DNA of 64,000 bases, taken from assembly GCF_007829875.1 (NCBI RefSeq), contig NZ_VIWV01000001.1:3876501-3940500 (forward strand). The letters run 5' to 3'. The position numbers and the translations under genes are program-made. This document shows positions 32,502-41,837 of the stretch, piece by piece. Position 1 is the stretch's first letter. Every line of letters begins with the position of its first letter. Origin of the DNA: Streptomyces capillispiralis. Lineage in GTDB: Bacteria > Actinomycetota > Actinomycetes > Streptomycetales > Streptomycetaceae. A model generated the notes under the pieces. It ran no database searches, was not told the origin of the DNA, and saw nothing but the letters and a program-made list of their open reading frames with translations.

Positions 32502-33485
32502 CTACCGGTCCGCCCCCGGCCCCTCCTCGGACATCCCGTGCACGGCCGGGATGGTGCCCAGGCGGCCCTTCTGGAAGTCCTCGAACGCCTGCTGCAGCTC
32601 GTCCCTGGTGTTCATGACGAACGGACCGTAGTGCGCCATCGGCTCCCGGATCGGCCGGCCGCCGAGCAGGACGACCTCCAGGTCCGGCGTGTGCGCGTCC
32701 TGCTTGTCGTCCGCGCGGACGGTCAGCGAGGACCCCGTGCCGAACACCGCGGTCTGCCCCGTCTGCACCGGGCGCCGCTCGCTGCCGACGCTGCCGCGGC
32801 CCGCGAGGACGTAGGCGAGGGCGTTGAAGTCCTCCCGCCAGGGCAGCGTGACCTCGGCGCCCGGCGCGAGCGTCGCGTGGATCATCGTGATCGGCGTGTG
32901 CGTGATGCCCGGGCCCTCGTGGCCGTCCAGCTCACCGGCGATGACACGGAGCAGCGCGCCGCCGTCGGGGGAGGTGAGCAGTTGGACGCTGCCGCTGCGG
33001 ATGTCCTGGTAGCGGGGGGCCATCATCTTGTCCTTGGCCGGGAGGTTCACCCAGAGCTGGAGCCCGTGGAACAGCCCGCCGGAGACGACCAGGTGTTCCG
33101 GCGGCGCCTCGATGTGCAGCAGGCCGGCGCCGGCCGTCATCCACTGGGTGTCGCCGTTGGTGATGGTGCCGCCGCCACCGTTGGAGTCCTGGTGGTCGAA
33201 GATCCCGTCGATGATGTAGGTGACGGTCTCGAAGCCGCGGTGCGGGTGCCAGGGGGTGCCCTTCGGCTCCCCGGGCGCGTACTCCACCTCGCCCATCTGG
33301 TCCATCATGATGAACGGGTCGAGATGGCGGTAGTTGATCCCGGCGAACGCCCGGCGCACCGGGAAGCCCTCGCCCTCGAACCCGCTCGGAGCGGTCGTGA
33401 CGGTGAGCACGGGACGTGCCAGGGCGTCGGCGGCCGCGGTCACGCGGGGCAGCGTCAACGGGTTCTCGACGGTCACTGCAGGCAT
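32502..33485 (-). CDS. Pirin-family protein
   Basis: Bicupin protein of 327 residues. The N-terminal cupin carries the metal ligands and signature of pirins: HLDPFIMMDQMGEVEYAPG, then HPHRGFETVTYIIDG, HQDSNGG and AGAGLLHIEAP. The second cupin (RPVQTGQTAVFGTG, ending in PIREPMAHYGPFVMN) lacks the His set, as is usual. Bacterial pirins such as YhhW oxidise quercetin; a redox-linked role is possible in Streptomyces, where pirins influence acyl-CoA dehydrogenases. An acyl-CoA dehydrogenase gene lies 760 bp away. ATG with GAGGAGG 8 nt upstream. Confidence 0.93.
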   Translation of the reverse strand: MPAVTVENPLTLPRVTAAADALARPVLTVTTAPSGFEGEGFPVRRAFAGINYRHLDPFIMMDQMGEVEYAPGEPKGTPWHPHRGFETVTYIIDGIFDHQDSNGGGGTITNGDTQWMTAGAGLLHIEAPPEHLVVSGGLFHGLQLWVNLPAKDKMMAPRYQDIRSGSVQLLTSPDGGALLRVIAGELDGHEGPGITHTPITMIHATLAPGAEVTLPWREDFNALAYVLAGRGSVGSERRPVQTGQTAVFGTGSSLTVRADDKQDAHTPDLEVVLLGGRPIREPMAHYGPFVMNTRDELQQAFEDFQKGRLGTIPAVHGMSEEGPGADR

Positions 33486-33553
33486 GTCGGTACCTCCTCG
33501 GTTAACGCCCACTTTAGTTGAGCGTTGAACTTCCTGCTACCCGGAACAGAGAA

Positions 33554-33579
33554 AGCCCGGAGGGAATTCCCTCCGGGCT
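33554..33579 (-). terminator. Perfect 26-bp palindromic terminator
   Basis: AGCCCGGAGGGAA followed by its exact complement, with TTTCTC following on the minus strand. It ends the SseB-like gene transcript ahead of pirin. Confidence 0.8.
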
Positions 33580-33617
33580 CAGCGTGCGGGCAGGGCCGGC
33601 CGGCCGCACTCGGGGCA

Positions 33618-34082
33618 CTATCCGTACATACGGCGCATGGCGAAGTCGACCATCTGCTCCACGGCCTTCGCGTCGAACACCATCCGGTGCTCGCCCTCCA
33701 TGTCCAGCACGAAGCCGTAGCCGGTCGGCAGCAGGTCGATCACCTCGGCGCCGGTGATCACGAAGTACTTGGACTCCTTGCCCGCGTACCGCCGCAGCTC
33801 CTTGAGCGAGGTGAACATCGGGATCACCGGCTGCTGGGTGTTGTGCAGGGCGAGGAACCCCGGGTTGTCGCCGCGCGGGCAGTACACCTTGGAGGTGGCG
33901 AAGACCTGCTGGAAGTCCTCGGCCGCCATCTGGCCCGTGGTGAACGCGCGCACCGCGTCGGCGAGCGAGGGCGCGGACGGCTCGGGGTACAGCGGCGCCT
34001 GCTGCCCGTACCCGCCCTGCATCTGCTGCTGCGGCGGGACGTAACCCTGCTGTGCGCCTGCGCTCTGGTCGTAGCCGTACAT
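33618..34082 (-). CDS. SseB-like N-terminal domain protein
   Basis: Protein of 154 residues. The first 35 residues are Gln/Gly/Tyr-rich and disordered (QQGYVPPQQQMQGGYGQQAP). Residues 40-154 resemble the SseB N-terminal fold (VYCPRGDNPGFLALHNTQQPVIPMFTSLKELRRYAG, then GFVLDMEGEHRMVFDA), which occurs in type III/VII secretion and general bacterial proteins of unknown role. I chose the ATG at 34082; a GTG at 34121 is also open. No clear ribosome site is present for either. Confidence 0.75.
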   Translation of the reverse strand: MYGYDQSAGAQQGYVPPQQQMQGGYGQQAPLYPEPSAPSLADAVRAFTTGQMAAEDFQQVFATSKVYCPRGDNPGFLALHNTQQPVIPMFTSLKELRRYAGKESKYFVITGAEVIDLLPTGYGFVLDMEGEHRMVFDAKAVEQMVDFAMRRMYG

Positions 34083-34245
34083 GCCGCACAGACTACTGAC
34101 CCCGCGGGAGGGCTGGGTCACAGATGTCCCGATCGGGGTTGCTTCTTATTACCGACGGGTAGCATCATCGTAGCTACTTGTCGGTACGTGAATCAGTTGC
34201 GAGGAGTCAGTGCCTCGCCGATCCCTCTCTAACGGAGCCGTCGCC

Positions 34246-36072
34246 ATGGGGCACTACAAGTCGAATCTCCGCGACATCGAGTTCAACCTCTTCGAAGTAC
34301 TCGGGCGCGACAAGCTGTACGGCACGGGCCCGTTCGAGGAGATGGACACCGAGACCGCGAAGAGCATCCTCGACGAGCTGACCCGGCTCGCGGAGAACGA
34401 GCTCGCCGAGTCCTTCACCGACGCCGACCGCAACCCGCCGGTCTTCGACCCGGAGACCCACACCGCGCCGGTCCCGGCGTCCTTCAAGAAGAGCTACCAG
34501 GCCTTCATGGACTCCGAGTACTGGCGCCTGGGCCTGCCCGAGGCCATCGGCGGCACCACCGCCCCGCCCTCGCTGATCTGGGCGTACGCCGAGCTGATCC
34601 TGGGCGCCAACCCGGCCGTGTGGATGTACTCCTCCGGTCCGGCCTTCGCCGGCATCCTCCACGACGAGGGCAACGAGACCCAGAAGAAGATCGCGCGGAT
34701 CGCCGTCGAGAAGCAGTGGGGCTCCACCATGGTCCTCACCGAGCCGGACGCCGGCTCGGACGTGGGCGCCGGCCGCACCAGGGCCGTGCGGCAGGAGGAC
34801 GGCTCCTGGCACATCGAGGGCGTGAAGCGGTTCATCACGTCCGGCGAACACGACATGTCGGAGAACATCCTCCACTACGTGCTGGCCCGCCCCGAGGGCG
34901 CCGGACCCGGCACCAAGGGCCTGTCCCTCTTCCTCGTCCCGAAGTACCTCTTCGACGTCGAGACCGGCGAGCTGGGCGAGCGCAACGGCGTCTACGCCAC
35001 CAACGTCGAGCACAAGATGGGCCTGAAGGCCTCCAACACCTGCGAGATGACCTTCGGCGACCGCCACCCCGCCAAGGGCTGGCTGATCGGCGACAAGCAC
35101 GACGGCATCCGCCAGATGTTCCGCATCATCGAGTTCGCCCGCATGATGGTCGGCACGAAGGCGATCTCCACGCTGTCCACGGGCTACCTCAACGCGCTGG
35201 AGTACGCCAAGGAGCGCGTCCAGGGCCCCGACCTGGCCAACTTCATGGACAAGACCGCGCCCAAGGTCACCATCACCCACCACCCCGACGTGCGCCGCTC
35301 GCTGATGACGCAGAAGGCGTACGCGGAGGGCATGCGCGCCCTCGTCCTCCACACCGCCTCCGTCCAGGACACGATCGCGGTGAAGGAGGCGAACGGCGAG
35401 GACGCCTCCGCCGAGCACGCGCTCAACGACCTGCTCCTGCCCATCGTCAAGGGCTACGGTTCCGAGAAGGGCTACGAGCAGCTCGCCCAGTCGCTGCAGA
35501 CCTTCGGCGGCTCCGGCTTCCTCCAGGAGTACCCGATCGAGCAGTACATCCGGGACTCCAAGATCGACACCCTCTACGAGGGCACCACGGCGATCCAGGG
35601 CCAGGACTTCTTCTTCCGCAAGATCGTCCGCAACCAGGGCGCGGCCCTGAACTCGCTGGCCGAGGACATCAAGAAGTTCCTCGCCCTGGGCACCGGCGGC
35701 GAGGAGCTGGCCGGCGCCCGCGAGCACCTGGCCAGGGCGGCCGTCGAGCTGGAGGCCATCGTCGGCCTGATGCTCACCGACCTCGCGGCCACCGAGCAGG
35801 ACGTCAAGAACATCTACAAGGTGGGCCTGAACACCACCCGCCTGCTGATGGCCTCCGGCGACGTGATCGTCGGCCACCTGCTCCTCAGGGGCGCGGCGAT
35901 CGCCGCCGAGAAGCTCCAGACGGCCTCCGCCAAGGACAGGGCGTTCTACACCGGCAAGATCGCCGCCGCGAAGTTCTTCGCGGCCAACGTCCTGCCCGGC
36001 GTCACCCTGGCCCGCAAGATCGCCGAGGGCGTCGAGCTGGACCTGATGGAGCTGGACGAGGCGGCGTTCTAG
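34246..36072 (+). CDS. Acyl-CoA dehydrogenase (long form)
   Basis: FAD flavoprotein of beta-oxidation, 608 residues, of the large FadE5-like class. Recognisable elements are the N-terminal MGHYKSNLRDIEFNLFEVLG, the flavin-binding stretch TMVLTEPDAGSDVGAGRTRA and ITSGEHD, the catalytic region ending DTLYEGTTAIQGQDF (with the catalytic Glu), and a C-terminal helical extension. It oxidises acyl-CoA to enoyl-CoA; chain length cannot be read. The ATG (CGGAG 8 nt upstream) is preferred over the in-frame GTG at 34210, even though GAGGAG precedes the latter, because homologues start at MGHYKSN. A hairpin terminator follows. Confidence 0.94.
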   Translation: MGHYKSNLRDIEFNLFEVLGRDKLYGTGPFEEMDTETAKSILDELTRLAENELAESFTDADRNPPVFDPETHTAPVPASFKKSYQAFMDSEYWRLGLPEAIGGTTAPPSLIWAYAELILGANPAVWMYSSGPAFAGILHDEGNETQKKIARIAVEKQWGSTMVLTEPDAGSDVGAGRTRAVRQEDGSWHIEGVKRFITSGEHDMSENILHYVLARPEGAGPGTKGLSLFLVPKYLFDVETGELGERNGVYATNVEHKMGLKASNTCEMTFGDRHPAKGWLIGDKHDGIRQMFRIIEFARMMVGTKAISTLSTGYLNALEYAKERVQGPDLANFMDKTAPKVTITHHPDVRRSLMTQKAYAEGMRALVLHTASVQDTIAVKEANGEDASAEHALNDLLLPIVKGYGSEKGYEQLAQSLQTFGGSGFLQEYPIEQYIRDSKIDTLYEGTTAIQGQDFFFRKIVRNQGAALNSLAEDIKKFLALGTGGEELAGAREHLARAAVELEAIVGLMLTDLAATEQDVKNIYKVGLNTTRLLMASGDVIVGHLLLRGAAIAAEKLQTASAKDRAFYTGKIAAAKFFAANVLPGVTLARKIAEGVELDLMELDEAAF

Positions 36073-36123
36073 CCCCACCCCGGACAGACCCCGCGAGACG
36101 TCCTCGTGCGTCCGCCGAGCCCC

Positions 36124-36163
36124 CGCGAGGGCCCGCTCCCGCCCAGGGAGTCGGGCCCTCGCG
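36124..36163 (+). terminator. Nested hairpin after acyl-CoA dehydrogenase
   Basis: CGCGAGGGCCCG and CGGGCCCTCGCG arms (12 bp) with a 16-nt loop that itself folds as CTCCC/GGGAG. It lies 52 nt after the stop and 19 nt before the next gene. Confidence 0.7.
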
Positions 36164-36181
36164 CTCGTTAAGGTGAACCCC

Positions 36182-37480
36182 ATGAGCGAACCCCCCCGCT
36201 TCGATCGCGGCCACACCGACGACCTCATGTCCTTCCTGGCGGCGAGCCCCACGCCGTACCACGCCGTGGCGAACGCCGCCGAGCGGCTGGAGAAGGCGGG
36301 CTTCCGGCAGGTCGCGGAGACGGACGTCTGGGACGGGACGGCCGGCGGCAAGTACGTGCTGCGCGGCGGCGCGATCATCGCCTGGTACGTCCCCGAGGGA
36401 GCCACCGCGCACACCCCCTTCCGGATCGTCGGCGCCCACACCGACTCCCCCAACCTGCGCGTGAAGCCCCGCCCCGACAGCGGGGCGCACGGCTGGCGCC
36501 AAGTGGCCGTGGAGATCTACGGCGGTCCGCTGCTCAACTCCTGGCTCGACCGCGACCTGGGCCTGGCCGGCCGGCTCTCCCTGCGCGACGGCTCCACCCG
36601 CCTGGTCAACGTCGACCGCCCGCTGCTGCGAGTCCCCCAGCTCGCCATCCACCTGGACCGCTCGGTCGGCTCCGAGGGCCTCAAGCTCGACAAGCAGCGG
36701 CACATGCAGCCGGTCTGGGGCATGGGTGACGACGTGCGCGACGGCGACCTCATCGCCTTCCTGGAGGAGACCGCCGGCCTGCCGTCCGGCGAGGTCACCG
36801 GCTGGGACCTGATGGTGCACTCCGTGGAGCCGCCCGCCTACCTGGGCCGCGACCGCGAGCTGGTGGCCGGCCCGCGCATGGACAACCTGCTGTCCGTGCA
36901 CGCCGGCACCGCCGCCCTCGCCGCGGTGGCGAACCGGGGCGCCGACCTGACCCGCATCCCGGTGCTCGCCGCCTTCGACCACGAGGAGAACGGCTCCCAG
37001 TCCGACACCGGCGCGGACGGCCCGCTGCTCGGCAGTGTCCTGGAGCGCTCGGTGTTCGCGCGCGGAGGCTCGTACGAGGACCGGGCCCGCGCCTTCGCCG
37101 GCACCGTCTGCCTCTCCTCCGACACCGGCCACGCCGTCCACCCCAACTACGCGGAGCGGCACGACCCGACGCACCACCCGCGCGTCGACGGCGGCCCCAT
37201 CCTCAAGGTCAACGTCAACAACCGGTACGCCACGGACGGTTCGGGCCGGGCGGTGTTCGCGGCCGCCTGCGACAAGGCGAACGTGCCCTTCCAGTCCTTC
37301 GTGTCCAACAATGCGATGCCGTGCGGCACCACCATCGGCCCGATCACCGCGGCCCGGCACGGCATCCGGACCGTCGACATCGGCGTGGCCATCCTGTCGA
37401 TGCACAGCGCCCGCGAACTGTGCGGCGCCAACGACCCCCACCTGCTGGCGAACGCGCTGGTGGCGTTCCTCGACGGGTAG
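36182..37480 (+). CDS. M18-family aspartyl aminopeptidase
   Basis: Dinuclear zinc exopeptidase of 432 residues that removes N-terminal acidic residues from peptides. Metal and catalytic residues are visible in RIVGAHTDSPN (His, Asp), AAFDHEENGSQSDTGADG (catalytic Glu and metal Glu), VSSDTGHAVHPNY and ILSMHSARE (metal His). No signal peptide, so cytoplasmic. The ATG at 36182 has AAGGTGA 5-8 nt upstream; an in-frame GTG three codons earlier overlaps that site and is unlikely. Confidence 0.94.
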   Translation: MSEPPRFDRGHTDDLMSFLAASPTPYHAVANAAERLEKAGFRQVAETDVWDGTAGGKYVLRGGAIIAWYVPEGATAHTPFRIVGAHTDSPNLRVKPRPDSGAHGWRQVAVEIYGGPLLNSWLDRDLGLAGRLSLRDGSTRLVNVDRPLLRVPQLAIHLDRSVGSEGLKLDKQRHMQPVWGMGDDVRDGDLIAFLEETAGLPSGEVTGWDLMVHSVEPPAYLGRDRELVAGPRMDNLLSVHAGTAALAAVANRGADLTRIPVLAAFDHEENGSQSDTGADGPLLGSVLERSVFARGGSYEDRARAFAGTVCLSSDTGHAVHPNYAERHDPTHHPRVDGGPILKVNVNNRYATDGSGRAVFAAACDKANVPFQSFVSNNAMPCGTTIGPITAARHGIRTVDIGVAILSMHSARELCGANDPHLLANALVAFLDG

Positions 37481-37561
37481 TCAACTCCCCCACGGCGCAT
37501 GAGGAGCGCCCGCCCGGGTACCCGGTGTCGACCGGAACCACCGGACAGGGAGGCGACACTC

Positions 37562-37810
37562 ATGGGCCTCGGCGGATGCATCATCCTCATCGCCGTGGGA
37601 GCAATCCTCACGTTCGCGACCGACTGGGACATGCAGGGTGTCAACCTTGACCTGGTCGGCATCATCTTCATGATCGTCGGTCTGATCGGCGTCGCGACCT
37701 TCAGCAGCATCGCCCGCCGCCGGCGGGTCGTCGTACCGCCCGCCACGCCGGTCGTCGACGACACCCGCCCGCACACCCGTGACGGCTACAGCGACGGGTA
37801 CGGCGTCTGA
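37562..37810 (+). CDS. DUF6458-type small membrane protein
   Basis: Protein of 82 residues with two membrane helices (GLGGCIILIAVGAILTFAT and LVGIIFMIVGLIGVATFSSIA) joined by a short DWDMQGVNLD loop. A basic patch RRRR follows, then a tail ending in DGYSDGYGV. This fits the DUF6458 family of small actinobacterial membrane proteins of unknown role. ATG with GGGAGG 8 nt upstream. It lies 81 nt after the aminopeptidase gene with no hairpin between, so it may be cotranscribed. Confidence 0.85.
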   Translation: MGLGGCIILIAVGAILTFATDWDMQGVNLDLVGIIFMIVGLIGVATFSSIARRRRVVVPPATPVVDDTRPHTRDGYSDGYGV

Positions 37811-37836
37811 CCGGGCACGCGATGCGCACCACCACG

Positions 37837-37863
37837 GGCGCGGGAGACAGGTTCTCCCGCGCC
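37837..37863 (+). terminator. Hairpin after the DUF6458 gene
   Basis: GGCGCGGGAGA and TCTCCCGCGCC arms (11 bp) with a 5-nt loop, 27 nt after the stop. Confidence 0.75.
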
Positions 37864-37939
37864 TTCGCCGTCCCCGGAGGCGTCAGCCCCTCGGGCTAGT
37901 GGCGGCGTTCCGCGGCGGGTCGCGGGGAACCCGTGGTGC

Positions 37940-38434
37940 ATGAGATTTCTCGTGCGGGACCGGATCCTCGGGATCGGGGACGACTACTGGATCGAGGACG
38001 ACCGGGGGAACAAGGTCTTCCTCGTCGACGGGAAGGCCCTGCGGCTGCGGGACACCTTCGAGCTGAAGGACACCGAGGGCCGCGTCCTCGTCGACATCCG
38101 CCGGAAGATGTTCGCCCTGCGGGACACCATGGTGATCGAGCGGGGCGGTGAGCCGCTGGCGACGGTCCGCCGCAAGCGGCTGTCCCTGCTGCGCAACCAC
38201 TACCGGGTGTCCCTGGCGGACGGCACCACCGAGCTGGACGTCAGCGGCCGGATCCTCGACCGGGAGTTCGCCGTGGAGTACGACGGCGAACTGCTCGCCG
38301 TGATCTCCCGGCGGTGGCTGCACGTCCGGGAGACGTACGGCGTCGACGTCGTACGGGAGGACACGGACCCGGCGCTGCTGATCGCGGTGGCGGTGTGCGT
38401 GATCAACCTGGCGGAGAAGGAGCGGGAGGGGTAG
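37940..38434 (+). CDS. LURP-one (tubby-like) domain protein
   Basis: Protein of 164 residues formed by one LURP-one-related/tubby-like barrel: MRFLVRDRILGIGDDYWIED, then FLVDGKALRLRDTFELKD, VLVDIRRKMFALRDTMVIE and a last hydrophobic helix ALLIAVAVCVINLAE. The buried C-terminal helix is typical of the fold (as in phospholipid scramblases). Bacterial members have no proven function. There is no strong ribosome site at the ATG. It is flanked by a terminator upstream. Confidence 0.88.
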   Translation: MRFLVRDRILGIGDDYWIEDDRGNKVFLVDGKALRLRDTFELKDTEGRVLVDIRRKMFALRDTMVIERGGEPLATVRRKRLSLLRNHYRVSLADGTTELDVSGRILDREFAVEYDGELLAVISRRWLHVRETYGVDVVREDTDPALLIAVAVCVINLAEKEREG

Positions 38435-38521
38435 CGGGGGCGACGCGGGGAGGCACCGGCGCCGCGGGCGCGCCCCAGCCCAGGGGAGGCCGCGCGGGCG
38501 CGCCGCCCCGGGGCGCCCGGG

Positions 38522-39316
38522 TCAGCGGCGCGGGCGGTCCAGGCCCAGGACGCGGTCCTTGAGGGCCGGGAAGCGCTCGCGGGTGCCCGCCACCGTCGTC
38601 GGGTCGAAGTCGACCGTGAGGACCTGCTCGCCGGGGCCCGCCTCCGCGAGGACCTCGCCCCAAGGGTCGACCACGATCGAGTGACCCGCCTGGGGAACTC
38701 CGGCGTGCGTCCCGGCCGTTCCACACGCGAGGACGAACGCCTGGTTCTCCACCGCCCGCGCCCGCGCCAGCAGCGTCCAGTGGGACCGGCGGCGTTCCGG
38801 CCAGCCCGCGGGGACGACGAGGGTCTCGGCGCCCGCGTCGACGAGCCCGCGGAAGAGTTCGGGGAAACGGAGGTCGTAACAGGTGGCCACACCAATGACG
38901 GTGTCCGGCAGACGGACCGTCACCAGCGCGTCGCCCGCACCCATCAGCACGGCCTCGCCCTTGTCGAAGCCGAACCGGTGGATCTTGCGGTAGGAAGCGG
39001 CCAGCTCACCGGAGGGGGAGAAGACGAGGGAGGTGTTGTAGAGCGTCCCGTCCGGGTCGCGCTCCGGGACGGAGCCCGCGTGCAGCCACACGCCCGCGTC
39101 GCGGGCGGCCTCGGCCATCGCCTCGTGGGTCGGCCCCTGGAGTGGTTCCGCCTCGCTGCCGAACGCCTCGTAGGCGAACGCGCCCGTGGTCCACAGCTCC
39201 GGCAGCACGACGAGATCGGCTCCGGCCTGATCCCGTACCGCCCCGGCGACCCGACGGCGCCGCGCCGCGACCGATTCGCCCTCGTTCACGGCTACTTGGA
39301 GCAAAGAGGCGCGCAC
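38522..39316 (-). CDS. Nitrilase-superfamily carbon-nitrogen hydrolase
   Basis: Amidase-type hydrolase of 264 residues. The Glu-Lys-Cys triad is visible: Glu in DLVVLPELW, Lys in YRKIHRFGFD and Cys in VATCYDLRFPE. The pattern and length fit the omega-amidase/Nit2 or general C-N hydrolase branch, which removes amide groups from alpha-ketoamides or deaminated glutathione-like by-products. The GTG start has GGACGG upstream. It is divergent from the DinB/MPI-type gene with 183 nt between. The substrate is not predictable. Confidence 0.9.
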   Translation of the reverse strand: MRASLLQVAVNEGESVAARRRRVAGAVRDQAGADLVVLPELWTTGAFAYEAFGSEAEPLQGPTHEAMAEAARDAGVWLHAGSVPERDPDGTLYNTSLVFSPSGELAASYRKIHRFGFDKGEAVLMGAGDALVTVRLPDTVIGVATCYDLRFPELFRGLVDAGAETLVVPAGWPERRRSHWTLLARARAVENQAFVLACGTAGTHAGVPQAGHSIVVDPWGEVLAEAGPGEQVLTVDFDPTTVAGTRERFPALKDRVLGLDRPRR

Positions 39317-39499
39317 ACTACCACCGTCCTGGCGTTCGACCCGCCCACACGGGCCTACGATCGTCACACGAAAGCACTGCCGGGGTGCCACACAGCAGCG
39401 TAACTTAGCGTCCCAAGACACCCGCCGAGTGCAGCCATCGCCCACTGGCACCGCCGCCACCACCTGCCCGTGTACCGACCGCCGAGGGGTCCCGTTTCC

Positions 39500-40324
39500 G
39501 TGAGTCTGCATCCCACCCTCCAGCCCTACGCCGACGCCTGGACCCACTCCATCGAGGCGATATCCGAGCTGGTGCAGCGGTTGCCGGAGGCCGACTGGAA
39601 CCTGCGCACACCGTGCCCGGGCTGGTCGGTCCGTGACGTGGTCTCGCACGTGATCGGCCTGGACTCCGAGATGTACGGCGACCCGCGCCCCATCCACACG
39701 CTGCCCCGGGACCTGTTCCACGTCACCAACGACCACCAGCGGTACATGGAGATGCAGGTCGACGTGCGCCGCCACCACACGGCGCCGGAGATGACCGCCG
39801 AGCTGGAACTCATGATCATCCGCCGCAACCGCCAGCTGCGGAACGAGAACCGCGCCCCGGACGCCACCGTGCGCGGCCCGCTGGGCACGGAGCTGACCCT
39901 GGAGGAGTCCATGCGCCGGCACGCGTTCGACGTGTGGGCGCACGAGCAGGATCTGCGCACGGCGCTGGGCCGCCCGGGCAACCTCGACTCCCCCGGCGCG
40001 CACATCGCCCGTGACGTGCTGCTCGCGGAACTGCCGCGCGTGGTGGCCGAGGACGCGCAGGCGCCGCGCAGTTCGGCCGTGGTCATCGACGTCCACGGTC
40101 CGGTGGAGTTCCTGCGCACGATCCGCGTCGACATCCAGGGCCGCGGCACCCTGGAGACGGCACCGGCGCTCGGCCCCGCCGCCACCCTCGCCATGGACTG
40201 GGAGACCTACGTCCGCCTGGCCTGCGGCCGGGTGACGCCGGAGGCGGTGGCGGACCGGGTGAAGACGGAGGGCGACCCGGACCTGACGGCGGCGATCCTG
40301 CGGCACTTCGCGGTGACGAAGTAG
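39500..40324 (+). CDS. Maleylpyruvate isomerase / DinB-family mycothiol-dependent-type protein
   Basis: Protein of 274 residues with an N-terminal DinB-like helical bundle: WTHSIEAISELVQRLPEADWNLRTPCPGWSVRDVVSHVIGLD. The W and TPCxGW/HxxxH-type positions are those of the mycothiol-dependent maleylpyruvate isomerase N-terminal domain, with a second metal His in RRHAFDVWAHEQDLR. The SCP2-like C-terminal half follows. Mycothiol is the actinobacterial thiol, so a mycothiol-S-transferase role is plausible. The GTG at 39500 has GAGGGG 9 nt upstream; an open frame extends to 39470. Confidence 0.85.
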   Translation: MSLHPTLQPYADAWTHSIEAISELVQRLPEADWNLRTPCPGWSVRDVVSHVIGLDSEMYGDPRPIHTLPRDLFHVTNDHQRYMEMQVDVRRHHTAPEMTAELELMIIRRNRQLRNENRAPDATVRGPLGTELTLEESMRRHAFDVWAHEQDLRTALGRPGNLDSPGAHIARDVLLAELPRVVAEDAQAPRSSAVVIDVHGPVEFLRTIRVDIQGRGTLETAPALGPAATLAMDWETYVRLACGRVTPEAVADRVKTEGDPDLTAAILRHFAVTK

Positions 40325-40331
40325 CCGGCCG

Positions 40332-40369
40332 GTCCCGGCCCGCCCGCCGGGCAGGTGGCGGGCCGGGAC
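40332..40369. terminator. Bidirectional terminator
   Basis: GTCCCGGCCCGCC and its exact complement (13 bp) with a 12-nt loop, 7 nt after the stop of the DinB-type gene. Confidence 0.8.
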
Positions 40370-40411
40370 ACCGGCACCGGCGGGTGCCCCGGCACGAGCC
40401 CGGTTCCCGCA

Positions 40412-40525
40412 CCGGCACGTTGGACCGGTGCTGCGCCGGTACGTTGGACCGGTTCCCGCAGCGGCACGTGGACCGCTTCCCGCGGCGGCGGGCGGACGGC
40501 GGTTCCTACACCGGTACGTGGACCG
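40412..40525. repeat. Dispersed CCGGTACGTTGGACCGGT repeat
   Basis: Two full copies (40412-40429, 40436-40453) and two shortened copies (40462-40475, 40511-40525). The last covers the stop codon of the MFS gene and encodes its final VHVPV residues. Each full unit is nearly palindromic. Confidence 0.75.
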
Positions 40526-41837
40526 ATGACACCCGGCTCGCGACCAGCCGCTCCCGCTCCCTGCGCGCCGCCCGCCTGCGCAGCCGCAGGATCTGGGTGA
40601 CGCCCAGCGCCTGGAGCACGAACACCGCCGAGAAGGCGAGGCGGTAGTCCTCCCCGGTGGCGTCCAGCAGCACACCGATCGCGAACAGCGTGGTCATGGA
40701 GGCGACGAAGCCCCCCATGTTGGTGATCCCGGACGCCGTGCCCTGCCGCTCGGGCGGATTGGCGGGCCGCGCGAAGTCGAAGCCGATCATCGACGCCGGC
40801 CCGCAGGCACCGAGCACCACGCAGAGCACCACCAGCAGCCACATCGGGGCCGTGTCCGCCGGGTAGGCCAGCGTCACCGCCCACACCAGCGCCGTCGCGC
40901 CCACCGTGCCGAGCGCCAGCGGCAGCCGTGCCCCGTGGTGCCGGGCGACGACCTGACCGTAGACGAGCCCGACGGCCATGTTGGACAGCACGACGAGGGT
41001 GAGCAGCTCACCGGCGGCCGCCCGGGACAGCCCCTGCGCCTCGACCAGGAACGGCAGGCCCCACAGCAGCAGGAACACCATCGCCGGGAACTGGGTGGTG
41101 AAGTGCACCCACAGCCCGAGCCGCGTCCCGGGCTCCCGCCAGGAAGCGGCGATCTGCCGGCGCACGTACGCGGCCCCCTGGTGCGGGACGGGTTCCGGTT
41201 CGTGCCCCTCTGGGTGGTCCCTGAGGAACAGCACCAGCAGCACGAACACCACGACACCGGCGAACGCGCTGCCCGCGAAGGCCGCCGTCCAGCCGATGCC
41301 GTGCAGCAGCCGGGCGATGACCAGCGTGGAGACGAGGTTGCCCGCCATGCCGACCAGGCCCGCCATCTGCGCGACCAGCGGCCCGCGCCGGGCAGGGAAC
41401 CAGCGGGTGCCCAGCCGCAGCACGCTGATGAACGTCATCGCGTCCCCGCAGCCGAGCAGCGCCCGCGCGGCGAGCGCCATGCCGTACGACGGGGAGAACG
41501 CGAAGCCGAGCTGTCCGGCCGTGAACAGCACGACGCCGATGCCCAGCACCTTCTTGGTGCCGAGCCGGTCGACCAGCAGCCCGACGGGTATCTGCATGCC
41601 CGCGTAGACCAGCAGTTGCAGGATGGAGAACGTGGACAGGGCGGAGGCGCCCACGTCGAAGCGGTCGGCGGCGTCGAGGCCGGCCACGCCCAGCGACGTG
41701 CGGAAGATGACGGCGACGAAGTAGACCGAGACGCCGATGCCCCACACGGCGAGGGCGCGCCGTCCGCCTGGGGGTGCCCCCTCTGGGGGAGGGTCCCCGG
41801 GCAGGCTGCCGGAGTCCGTGCGTGCCGCGCCGCTCAT
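40506..41837 (-). CDS. MFS transporter
   Basis: Twelve-helix major facilitator of 443 residues, with a short Pro/Gly-rich cytoplasmic N-terminus and the MFS loop 2-3 motif as GLLVDRLGTKKVLGIG. The central loop is charged (DHPEGHEPEPVPHQGAA). It resembles the anion:cation symporter/nitrate-type group and exports or imports a small organic solute; the substrate is unknown. The ATG overlaps the TGA of the GntR gene (ATGA), so the regulator and transporter are translationally coupled. The last residues are encoded within a repeated DNA element. Confidence 0.9.
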   Translation of the reverse strand: MSGAARTDSGSLPGDPPPEGAPPGGRRALAVWGIGVSVYFVAVIFRTSLGVAGLDAADRFDVGASALSTFSILQLLVYAGMQIPVGLLVDRLGTKKVLGIGVVLFTAGQLGFAFSPSYGMALAARALLGCGDAMTFISVLRLGTRWFPARRGPLVAQMAGLVGMAGNLVSTLVIARLLHGIGWTAAFAGSAFAGVVVFVLLVLFLRDHPEGHEPEPVPHQGAAYVRRQIAASWREPGTRLGLWVHFTTQFPAMVFLLLWGLPFLVEAQGLSRAAAGELLTLVVLSNMAVGLVYGQVVARHHGARLPLALGTVGATALVWAVTLAYPADTAPMWLLVVLCVVLGACGPASMIGFDFARPANPPERQGTASGITNMGGFVASMTTLFAIGVLLDATGEDYRLAFSAVFVLQALGVTQILRLRRRAARRERERLVASRVSSVHVPV